Assembly: GCA_023150495.1 (NCBI GenBank)
Contig: JAKLKT010000099.1
Coordinates: 1-8,610 of the forward strand
Direction: 5' to 3'
Source: Planctomycetota bacterium
GTDB taxonomy: Bacteria; Planctomycetota; PLA2
DNA: 8,610 bases
This document shows positions 1 to 5,723 of this stretch, one piece after another (positions within the stretch are counted from its first letter, which is position 1; each line of letters starts with the position of its first letter). A model generated the notes under the pieces. The model searched no databases. It saw nothing but the letters and a program-made list of their open reading frames with translations, and was not told the origin of the DNA. The translations under genes and the position numbers were made by a program.

Positions 1-19
1 GACGGCCCCGGGACCGCCG

Positions 20-36
20 ATCGCAACGGTTGCGAT
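20..36. promoter_or_regulatory. Perfect 17-nt inverted repeat, possible operator upstream of the first gene
   Basis: The sequence reads ATCGCAAC-G-GTTGCGAT: two 8-nt arms that are exact reverse complements around a single G. A one-base spacer is too tight for a good RNA hairpin, so a binding site for a dimeric DNA-binding protein is the likelier reading. It lies 84 nt before the proposed ATG at 120. No convincing -35/-10 or -24/-12 promoter is visible between 1 and 119. The regulator, if any, is not in the window. Confidence 0.4.
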
Positions 37-119
37 GCCGTGGGAGAAAGTCCGCGCCGGCGCACCCGGCGCCCGCGTCGCGGGGTCATCCGGCGCAGGC
101 TTTGCTGCGTAGCCATGTC

Positions 120-1004
120 ATGCGAAACGCCCGTCTCCCGACGCTTCTCCTGCTCCTGCCCATGGCGTGCGGAGGCGGAGACGGCGGCACGGCCATGGCG
201 ACGATCACCGGCGCGAACGCGATCCAGGTCGCCAGCAGCGTGACCGGCGCGATGCAGTTCGTGGGCGACTTCGAGGAGATCCTCCAGTCGCTCGTCTTCA
301 TCATCGAGGCGGACGGCGGCTCGGGAACGTATCCCTGCCCGGGCGGCGGGACCGCGTCCGCGGTCATCGACGACGTCCCGCCGGTCGACGAGATCTCGGC
401 CGGGGACTCCGTGAGCCTCACGTTCAACGGATGCTCGGACGACATCGACGGGGATCCGGTGATTCTCGACGGCAGCGTCAGCTTCACCGTGACGGCCTCC
501 GCCGGCGTCCCGGGAGGGTACGACGTCACGGTCCGCTTCGTGTACGCGAACCTCGCGTTGACGATGGGCACCGAGACGATCACATTGAACGGCGACATCA
601 CCGCCCAGGCGAGCACCCCGGACCAGCTGATCTTCACGACGATCGCGAGCGGCGACTCGCTGCGCGCCGCGATCTCCGGGCCGGGGGGCAGCATGTCGGC
701 GCGGATCTCGGACATGGACGAGACGCGGATCGTCGATCTGAGCCTCGGCACGTTCGTCATCAGGGCCGCGGGAACCCTCTACCGGAGCGACCTCGGCGGC
801 TCGGTCGACTACGAGACCACGACGGACTTCACCGGGACCGCTGACGGTCCTCCGGGCGCGGGCGCCATGCTGGTGACCGGCGCCAGCCCCGCGCGCATGC
901 GCATCGTGGCGCTGAACAGCACGGATGTCCTGCTCGAGCTCGACGAGGACGGCGACGGGACCTTCGAGACGGCGATCAACACGACCTGGGACGAGCTGGA
1001 CTGA
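120..1004 (+). CDS. Probable secreted lipoprotein of unknown function (294 aa)
   Basis: I do not recognise a named family. The chosen ATG gives a short positively charged start (M-R-N-A-R), a Leu-rich core (residues 9-13), then P-M-A-C with Cys17, followed by a Gly/Asp-rich linker. This looks like a lipoprotein signal, but Pro at -3 is not canonical, so lipidation is probable rather than certain. The mature part (about 27-294) is predicted to be mostly beta-strand, with alternating hydrophobic residues and many Thr/Ser/Gly. Its only two other cysteines, Cys73 (in YPCPGGG) and Cys104 (in FNGCSDD), could form a disulfide. The C-terminus has an acidic Gly/Asp turn (DEDGDG, about 275-280) and ends TTWDELD; my recollection is that similar endings occur in uncharacterised extracytoplasmic proteins. 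No clear Shine-Dalgarno precedes the ATG, and an in-frame TTG at 102 is an alternative start. The frame stays open further upstream, but that part is Arg/Pro/Ala-rich and not signal-like. It is probably a single-gene unit, with hairpins following it. Confidence 0.75.
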   Translation: MRNARLPTLLLLLPMACGGGDGGTAMATITGANAIQVASSVTGAMQFVGDFEEILQSLVFIIEADGGSGTYPCPGGGTASAVIDDVPPVDEISAGDSVSLTFNGCSDDIDGDPVILDGSVSFTVTASAGVPGGYDVTVRFVYANLALTMGTETITLNGDITAQASTPDQLIFTTIASGDSLRAAISGPGGSMSARISDMDETRIVDLSLGTFVIRAAGTLYRSDLGGSVDYETTTDFTGTADGPPGAGAMLVTGASPARMRIVALNSTDVLLELDEDGDGTFETAINTTWDELD

Positions 1005-1015
1005 TCGGGGCCGTT

Positions 1016-1060
1016 CCGGCGGCGAAGGAGCCCGCCGGCTCCGCGTCCCTCCCGCGAGGG
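1016..1060 (+). terminator. Cluster of hairpins after the first gene, possible terminator
   Basis: Three inverted repeats occur just after the stop codon at 1004. CCGGCGG (1016-1022) can pair with CCGCCGG (1032-1038). GGAGCC (1027-1032) can pair with GGCTCC (1037-1042) around the tetraloop CGCC. CCCTC (1047-1051) can pair with GAGGG (1056-1060). The first two overlap and exclude each other. No T-run follows, so this is not a textbook intrinsic terminator; in DNA this GC-rich, some such repeats are expected by chance. Confidence 0.35.
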
Positions 1061-1231
1061 CTCCCGGCCCCGCGTGTAATTCCGCGCGACGCCAGCCGCG
1101 GCGCGCCCAGCGAACGCCGGCCGCGCGGCAGCCCCGGGGCCCTCCCGATCGGACCACGACGCATTCGATGCACCTGCAACATGACTCGCCGGCCCCGCGC
1201 ACGCCGGTCGGGAGCCGCGTCGGGAAAGTCG

Positions 1232-1242
1232 ACACCGGGTGT
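1232..1242. promoter_or_regulatory. 11-nt palindrome, possible activator or operator site
   Basis: ACACC-G-GGTGT is a perfect dyad around one G. Its centre lies about 70 bp upstream of the start point predicted from the sigma-54-type element at 1280-1296, a plausible place for an enhancer-binding protein. Only one copy is visible, so the assignment is weak. Confidence 0.25.
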
Positions 1243-1279
1243 TGCGCGGGCCGTTTCCCCGTTGTCCGGCGAACCGTCA

Positions 1280-1296
1280 TTGGTTTCCCGATTGCA
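1280..1296 (+). promoter_or_regulatory. Candidate sigma-54 (RpoN) -24/-12 promoter for the cytochrome gene
   Basis: The 17-mer TTGGTTTCCCGATTGCA has the invariant GG (1282-1283) and GC (1294-1295) separated by exactly 10 nt. It also has flanking TT and the full TTGCA -12 element. Against the consensus TTGGCACG-N4-TTGCA it differs only in the CACG part. Transcription would start near 1307, giving a leader of about 149 nt before the ATG at 1456. I found no comparable sigma-70 -35/-10 pair in the interval. Dependence on an activator (enhancer-binding protein) would follow if the call is right. Confidence 0.5.
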
Positions 1297-1394
1297 GTAG
1301 CTCGCCGAACTGAGCACGTCAGCCCGCCTCCCCGGACCTGCGCGATCCGAGCGCCCGCACCCGCGGCCTGCGCGTGCCTCCATCAAGGAACGAT

Positions 1395-1417
1395 CCGGCG
1401 TCCTTTCGCGGCGCCGG
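1395..1417 (+). other. Stem-loop in the cytochrome mRNA leader
   Basis: CCGGCG (1395-1400) is exactly complementary to CGCCGG (1412-1417), leaving an 11-nt loop that contains TCCTTT. It ends 24 nt before the Shine-Dalgarno at 1442-1447, so it does not hide it. It might stabilise the leader or be a composition effect; no riboswitch class is recognisable. Confidence 0.25.
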
Positions 1418-1455
1418 TTCTCGCTTCGCATTCCCTAGGCCAAGGAGATACGGAC

Positions 1456-4023
1456 ATGCTTCGACATTCCAGAAAGGGGCATCCGCTGTGGATCGCGGGG
1501 ATGCTCGCGATCGGCCTCCTCGTCGGAGGCTGCAGTGACGGGTCGGACGGTACCGACGGGCTGGACGGGCAGGACGGGGCGCCCGGCCAGAGCACCGCCC
1601 AAGTCAGCGGGACCGTCGTGAACGCGAAGACCCTCGCCCCGATCGCCGGCGTGACGGTCGAGACGGACCCGGCCGTGCCGGGTGTCGCCCTCGTCACGAA
1701 CGGGGCCGGCTTCTACTCGGGCGAGCTGCCGATCGGCCCCTACACGCTGCGGTGCGTGGCGACCAACTACAACCAGTGCACCGAGGACATCAGCGTCGTC
1801 GCGGGCGTCCCGGTGACGGCGGACATGGCGATGGAGCCGACGAAGCCCGTCCTCCTCTCCGTGACTTCGCCGCCCCCGAACGTCGGCCCGGGCGACACGT
1901 TCCCGCTCACGGTCACGCCGACCGTCATGGACGGCTCGAGCATCACGTCGATCCTCTGGAAGCAGAGCGCGTCGGCCCAGGCGACGATCGACGACCCGGC
2001 GTCCGCGACGGCGACCATCACGCTCGGGAGCGAGGCGGCGTACAAGGACGAGCTCTTCAAGCACGTCGAGCGGATCGACCGGTGGATGGTGGCGGGCGTG
2101 AGCCCGCTCGCCCTCGAGGAGGCGGCCCACGCCGCCTTCACGGTGACGGTGACGACGACGGGCGGCACCTACTCGTCGACGGTCAACGTGAACGCGCAGC
2201 TCGACTTCGCGACGGTGAGCCCCGGGCTCCGCACGGTTCCGCGCGATGTCGTGGTGCTGCTGAACGGCAGGGAGCAGGCGACGTACGACTGGACGATCGC
2301 CGTCGCGCCTGCCGGGTCCGCGGCCACGCTCCGTGACGCGACGACCCGCAACCCGTGGTTCGTTCCCGACGTCTACGGGAAGTACACGCTCAACGTGACC
2401 GACATCACCGGCGCGCCGACGGTCGTGTCCCTCGACGTCTACGCGGGCATCTGGACCGGCGGCATCATGGGGCAGGACGCCGAGGGCCGGCCCGACATGT
2501 TCTGCAAGTTCTGCCACAGCGCCGAGGTGAACCAGTGGAAGCTGACCGGGCACGCGGAGATCCTCACCGACAGCCTGAACACGAACGGCCACTACAGCGA
2601 CGCCTGCTTCGGCTGCCACTCGGTGGGCTTCGACAAGTCGGCGGACAACGGCGGGTTCGACGACGCGGCGGACTACGACGCGTTCTACGCGAACATGTTC
2701 GGCGGCCACTACAGCACGCCGGACCCCGGCAACTGGGACTACATGCTCACCGCCTTCCCGGAGTCGGCGCAGAGGGCGAACGTGCAGTGCGAGAACTGCC
2801 ACGGCCCGAACGACTCGCTGGCCCACCAGAACGGGACGATCTCGAAGGAGCGCGTGAGCCTCTCCTCCGACGTGTGCGGGGCGTGCCACGGCGAGCCGCC
2901 GCGGCACGGCCGCTTCCAGCAGTGGGAGGAGTCGGCCCACTCGAACTACGAGCTCGCGATCGACGAGGGCATGAGCGGCAGCTGCGCGAAGTGCCACACC
3001 GCCAACGGGTTCGTGGCGTGGGTCCCCATCCTCGAGTCCGGCGACGACGGCCCGAGCGGGTCGAACCCGACGGTCACCTGGACGAAGGACGACGTGCACC
3101 CGCAGACCTGCACGACGTGCCACGACCCGCACGCGGTCGGAACGACGACCGGCGAGGGCACGAACGCCCCGATGCGGATCCAGGGCGACACCTTCGAGCT
3201 CATGGCCGGCTTCACGGCCTACTCGGTCGGCAAGGGCGCGATCTGCATGCAGTGCCACAACTCGCGGCGCGGCCTGCGCAACGAGGAGAACTGGCCGACG
3301 ACGAGCACGAGCGATCCGGACCGGGCGCCGCACCTCGGCACCCAGGCGGACGTGATCATGGGCCAGAACGCCTACTTCGTCGAGATCGGCTTCCGCGGCC
3401 CGCACGGGTTCATCGAGGACACCTGCGTGAAGTGCCACATGAGCCTGACGGATCCGCCGGAGGATCTCAGCTACCAGCGAGGCGGCACGAACCACACGTT
3501 CGAGGCCAGCGACGAGATCTGCGGCGAGTGCCACGGCGCCTTCACCGCGGACAACGTGAGGGAGGTCACCGAGCGCACCTCGGAGGCGCTCCACGAGGCG
3601 ATCGTCGAGGCGCTCTACCTCGAGATCGGGCGTGCCATCGGCCTCGGCAACGTGGTGGTCGTGACCGGCTACGCCGATGCGGGCGAGACCACGAGCCTCT
3701 CGCGGACGATCACGTCCATGGCCGACGTCGGCACGATCGAGTTCAGCGAATCGCACGGCCGCCAGGCGATGGAGATCTCGGTCGGCGGCGTGATGGTCTA
3801 CCACGTGCAGATGAACAGCGGCACGGACATCCGTCCGTCGGCCGCCCCGACGACGAAGACCGGCAACAGCCTCTACGAGACCAACGGCGGCAAGGTGATC
3901 GCGCGCGCGGGCTGGAACTACCTGCTGTTCCACTCGGACGGCAGCGACGGCATCCACAACCCGCGCTTCGCGGGCCTCGCGCTCGAGGGCGCCATCATCG
4001 CCCTGCAGGAGGAATTCGAATAG
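1456..4023 (+). CDS. Nine-heme c-type cytochrome lipoprotein with collagen-like and Ig-like N-terminal modules
   Basis: This 855-aa protein is probably an extracytoplasmic electron carrier anchored to the outer membrane or cell surface. AAGGAG at 1442-1447 sits 8 nt before the ATG. A hydrophobic signal (about 11-25) ends in LVGGC, so Cys26 should be lipidated. Next comes a short Gly-X-Y run with Gly at 29, 32, 35, 38, 41 and 44, then a carboxypeptidase-regulatory-like beta domain (about 48-128, GTVVNAKTLAPIAGVTV) and two Ig/PKD-like stretches (about 130-250 and 250-330). Nine CxxCH heme sites follow, with first Cys at 350, 384, 445, 474, 510, 552, 597, 657 and 689. Additional His residues (for example in TGHAE, NGHYS, SAHSN, VHPQT, GPHGF, TNHTF, LHEA) could be distal ligands. 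Motifs such as QWKLTGHA, QWEESAHSN and CVKCHM recall the broad multiheme group that includes cytochrome c554, NrfA and HAO-type proteins, but no catalytic site of those enzymes is evident. The last 160 residues (about 694-855) carry no heme and look like a separate mixed alpha/beta domain. The exact electron acceptor is unknown. Confidence 0.93.
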   Translation: MLRHSRKGHPLWIAGMLAIGLLVGGCSDGSDGTDGLDGQDGAPGQSTAQVSGTVVNAKTLAPIAGVTVETDPAVPGVALVTNGAGFYSGELPIGPYTLRCVATNYNQCTEDISVVAGVPVTADMAMEPTKPVLLSVTSPPPNVGPGDTFPLTVTPTVMDGSSITSILWKQSASAQATIDDPASATATITLGSEAAYKDELFKHVERIDRWMVAGVSPLALEEAAHAAFTVTVTTTGGTYSSTVNVNAQLDFATVSPGLRTVPRDVVVLLNGREQATYDWTIAVAPAGSAATLRDATTRNPWFVPDVYGKYTLNVTDITGAPTVVSLDVYAGIWTGGIMGQDAEGRPDMFCKFCHSAEVNQWKLTGHAEILTDSLNTNGHYSDACFGCHSVGFDKSADNGGFDDAADYDAFYANMFGGHYSTPDPGNWDYMLTAFPESAQRANVQCENCHGPNDSLAHQNGTISKERVSLSSDVCGACHGEPPRHGRFQQWEESAHSNYELAIDEGMSGSCAKCHTANGFVAWVPILESGDDGPSGSNPTVTWTKDDVHPQTCTTCHDPHAVGTTTGEGTNAPMRIQGDTFELMAGFTAYSVGKGAICMQCHNSRRGLRNEENWPTTSTSDPDRAPHLGTQADVIMGQNAYFVEIGFRGPHGFIEDTCVKCHMSLTDPPEDLSYQRGGTNHTFEASDEICGECHGAFTADNVREVTERTSEALHEAIVEALYLEIGRAIGLGNVVVVTGYADAGETTSLSRTITSMADVGTIEFSESHGRQAMEISVGGVMVYHVQMNSGTDIRPSAAPTTKTGNSLYETNGGKVIARAGWNYLLFHSDGSDGIHNPRFAGLALEGAIIALQEEFE

Positions 4024-4045
4024 AGGAAGCCGCAACGATGCCCAT

Positions 4046-4074
4046 GGTCAGGACCTGAGGGTCCGGACCTTTCT
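4046..4074 (+). terminator. Intrinsic-type terminator after the cytochrome gene
   Basis: GGTC (4046-4049) pairs with GACC (4066-4069), and inside it GGACC (4051-4055) pairs with GGTCC (4060-4064). A single A/G mismatch separates the two helices and TGAG forms the loop. TTTCT follows directly (4070-4074). It begins 22 nt past the TAG stop. The T-run is short, but stem, position and following pyrimidines fit a terminator for the plus-strand transcript. Confidence 0.6.
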
Positions 4075-4075
4075 A

Positions 4076-4112
4076 CCCCCCTCGCGCCGCCCTCCGGGAC
4101 GACGCGGGGGGG
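4076..4112. repeat. C-run/G-run inverted repeat in the convergent gap
   Basis: CCCCCC (4076-4081) can pair with the G7 run (4106-4112), and GCG (4084-4086) can extend the stem with CGC (4103-4105) across a two-base bulge. It lies between the convergent cytochrome and protease genes and may help block read-through from either side, but it has no proper T-tract. The homopolymer runs also make sequencing error possible. Confidence 0.3.
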
Positions 4113-4148
4113 ACTTCGTTTCCGGCCCGCCGGGAATCCGATGCGAGG

Positions 4149-4171
4149 GGGCTCCGGGGGCGCGGGAGCCC
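4149..4171 (-). terminator. Hairpin immediately after the protease stop codon
   Basis: GGGCTCC (4149-4155) is an exact reverse complement of GGAGCCC (4165-4171), a 7-bp stem with a 9-nt G-rich loop. On the minus strand it begins two bases after the TAG of the protease gene. No T-run follows, so termination by this hairpin alone is uncertain. Confidence 0.35.
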
Positions 4172-4173
4172 GG

Positions 4174-5619
4174 CTACCTCCCGAGCTTCGCCGCCGCGCG
4201 GCGCTTCATGTCGCGGACGTAGGGGTTGGCCAGGTTCTCCGTCAGGAGGAGCGCGGCGCCCCGGCCCGGCGGCTCCGCGCGCGGCTCCAGGGGGTCCGGC
4301 AAGGCCGACAGGACCATGTCCGACCCCTGGAAGCGCTCGATCAGGTCGAGAAGGGCGTGCGCCTTCGCGAAGTCGCCGGCGCCGAACGCGGCGAGCGCCT
4401 CGCGCCACCGCAGCGTGAGCTTGCCCGGCTCGGGTTTGATCCCCGCCTTCGCGAGGAACTCCCTGGCGACGTCGATCGGGACCGCGAGCGTGGTCGCCTT
4501 GTTGGTGCCCCCGCCGACGTTGATGCCGATCACGCGGCACCGGGAGTCGATCACCGGCCCGCCGGAGTCGCCCTGGTCGATGCCCGCCGACATCTCGAGC
4601 ATCTCGTATCCGCCGCGGACGGGCTTCATCTGCCCGACCTGGCCCTCCCGCGCGCTGACCCGGTAGCCGGCGGCCTCCGTCATCCATCGCGGATCGTAGG
4701 CGCTGCCGGGGAATCCGAGCGCCTGCACGCGGGCGCCGGGCAGCACGTCGGCCGAGTCGCCGAGCGGCAGGCAGATCAGCTTGTCGAGCGACCCCTTCGC
4801 GACGATGTCATCGATCTCGTCGGCGCGCGCCCCCGCCGCCTCGAGTCTCCCGCGCTCCCCGGGCTGGAGGTCGGCGCGGAGCACCGCCACGTCCTTTCCC
4901 GGCGCCGGCTCGCCGATCGCGAGGATCTCGAGCGGCACGGAGATCGCCTTGGGGGGCGAGAAGTACCCGCCCACCCCGGCGGCGCCGAGCTTCCGCTCCG
5001 GGCGGTCGAACTTGAGCACGAGCCGTGCCTGCCGGAACCTGCCCGCGGCCCGGCAGCGCCCGACCCACCACCCCACGACCGCACGGGCGACCTCGGGCGC
5101 GTCGGCCGCCGCCGGCTCGCCGCCGAGGAACTTCGCGAGCCCCTCCAGCACCGGCAGGACGTTCTTCTCGCACAGCTCCGCGACGGCGGCCGAGTGCGGG
5201 ACCTTCTCGGGATCGGGATCCGCGAGGACGTGGGCGTTGGTCAGGAGGATGCCCTCGCGACTCACGGCGAACGCGGTGCCGCTGGAGTACGGACGGCCGG
5301 TCAGCGAGGCCGTGAGGCTCTCCTCGCTCGCGGCGAGGTAGCCGGCGGGGTTTCCCGCGAGCAGCACCCAGGCGTGCTCGGCGTCGGATCGGCCGGCGGG
5401 CACCGCGCCGGCGGCGCGGGCCGCGGCGACGTCCCTTCCGAGCTTCCCGTCCTCGATGACCACCTGCTTCGGGTAGGTCAGCTCGTAGTCGCCGTAGACG
5501 TCGACGAGGAACACCGCGGGCTCTGCCGCGACGATCTGCAGCTCCGGCGGGACGGTCGGCTCCGCCGACAGCGTGCTGCCGAGGATGATCCCCGCGAATA
5601 TGGCTCTGTACTTGCGCAT
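4174..5619 (-). CDS. Secreted trypsin-like (chymotrypsin-fold) serine protease with large insertions
   Basis: The 481-aa product is predicted to be a periplasmic or secreted endopeptidase. The ATG at 5619 is preceded 7 nt away by GGGAGG (5627-5632). The N-terminus MRKYRAIFAGIILGSTLSA is a signal peptide, with likely cleavage after Ala19. The catalytic triad is visible in order: His130 in LLTNAHVL, Asp243 in GKDVAVLRAD and Ser352 in QGDSGGPV. SSGTAFAV (112-119) before the His and GGGTNKATTLAVPID (369-383) after the Ser also fit the fold of Deg-type and related bacterial trypsin-like proteases. Odd points: His and Asp are 113 residues apart, far more than in DegP-like enzymes. About 70 extra residues also lie between the first strand (about 35-42) and SSGTAFAV. 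There is no PDZ domain. The C-terminus (about 400-481) is helical, with a TPR-like stretch (ALAAFGAGDFAKAHALLDL, 408-426). The gene lies 104 nt downstream of apbE on the same strand and may be read from the Rnf operon or from its own promoter; no promoter is obvious. The substrate is unknown. Confidence 0.88.
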   Translation of the reverse strand: MRKYRAIFAGIILGSTLSAEPTVPPELQIVAAEPAVFLVDVYGDYELTYPKQVVIEDGKLGRDVAAARAAGAVPAGRSDAEHAWVLLAGNPAGYLAASEESLTASLTGRPYSSGTAFAVSREGILLTNAHVLADPDPEKVPHSAAVAELCEKNVLPVLEGLAKFLGGEPAAADAPEVARAVVGWWVGRCRAAGRFRQARLVLKFDRPERKLGAAGVGGYFSPPKAISVPLEILAIGEPAPGKDVAVLRADLQPGERGRLEAAGARADEIDDIVAKGSLDKLICLPLGDSADVLPGARVQALGFPGSAYDPRWMTEAAGYRVSAREGQVGQMKPVRGGYEMLEMSAGIDQGDSGGPVIDSRCRVIGINVGGGTNKATTLAVPIDVAREFLAKAGIKPEPGKLTLRWREALAAFGAGDFAKAHALLDLIERFQGSDMVLSALPDPLEPRAEPPGRGAALLLTENLANPYVRDMKRRAAAKLGR

Positions 5620-5644
5620 GGGCTGGCCTCCCTGTCCCGGGTGA

Positions 5645-5663
5645 GGCGGGCAAACGGCCCGCC
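5645..5663 (-). promoter_or_regulatory. Perfect stem-loop in the protease leader
   Basis: On the plus strand, GGCGGGC (5645-5651) and GCCCGCC (5657-5663) are exact reverse complements around AAACG. In the minus-strand transcript the hairpin ends 12 nt before the GGGAGG ribosome-binding site of the protease. It could be a leader structure, an attenuator-like element or the end of the Rnf-operon transcript, but no T-run follows. Confidence 0.35.
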
Positions 5664-5685
5664 GGGAGGCGGGGATTCTACGAAG

Positions 5686-5700
5686 CCGGGGGCGCCCCGG
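5686..5700 (-). terminator. Short GC hairpin after apbE, weak terminator candidate
   Basis: CCGGGG (5686-5691) and CCCCGG (5695-5700) are inverted around GCG. The repeat begins 23 nt past the apbE stop on the minus strand and is followed there by CTTCGTAG, which has little T. It may partly end transcription before the protease gene, or be a composition effect. Confidence 0.25.
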
Positions 5701-5723
5701 GGAGGGCCGCTCCGGGCAGGGCG

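Larger units (their letters stand above)
1005..1455. other. Non-coding interval between the lipoprotein and cytochrome genes
   Basis: This 451-bp stretch holds no convincing gene. The cytochrome reading frame happens to stay open back to 925, but the translation there is Arg/Pro/Ala-rich, overlaps the end of the previous gene and lacks a signal peptide. Listed separately are the hairpins at 1016-1060, the palindrome at 1232-1242, the sigma-54-type promoter at 1280-1296 and the leader stem-loop at 1395-1417. The part around 1220-1320 is locally richer in A/T (TTTCC, CATTGGTTTCC, GATTGCAGTAG) than the flanking DNA, as expected for a promoter region. A self-complementary GCCCCGGGGC at 1131-1140 is probably a base-composition effect. 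Confidence 0.7.

Noticed and set aside
1131..1140. Palindrome GCCCCGGGGC as an operator
   Set aside because: Short G/C-only palindromes are expected by chance at this base composition.
925..1455. In-frame upstream extension of the cytochrome gene
   Set aside because: The frame is open by chance in GC-rich DNA; it overlaps the previous gene, gives an Arg/Pro-rich sequence, and a strong ribosome-binding site plus lipoprotein signal fix the start at 1456.
1456..4023. Cytochrome as nitrite reductase (NrfA) or hydroxylamine oxidoreductase
   Set aside because: There is no CxxCK or other recognisable catalytic heme site, and the heme number and N-terminal modules do not match; only general W-x-x-(S/T)-x-H-type motifs are shared.
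1435..4035. Minus-strand open frame opposite the cytochrome
   Set aside because: The product is an Arg/Val/Asp/Gly-rich sequence with no domain or signal, while the plus strand encodes nine CxxCH motifs.
2355..4058. Second long plus-strand frame inside the cytochrome
   Set aside because: It is Arg/Pro/His-rich low-complexity sequence caused by GC-rich third positions of the true gene.
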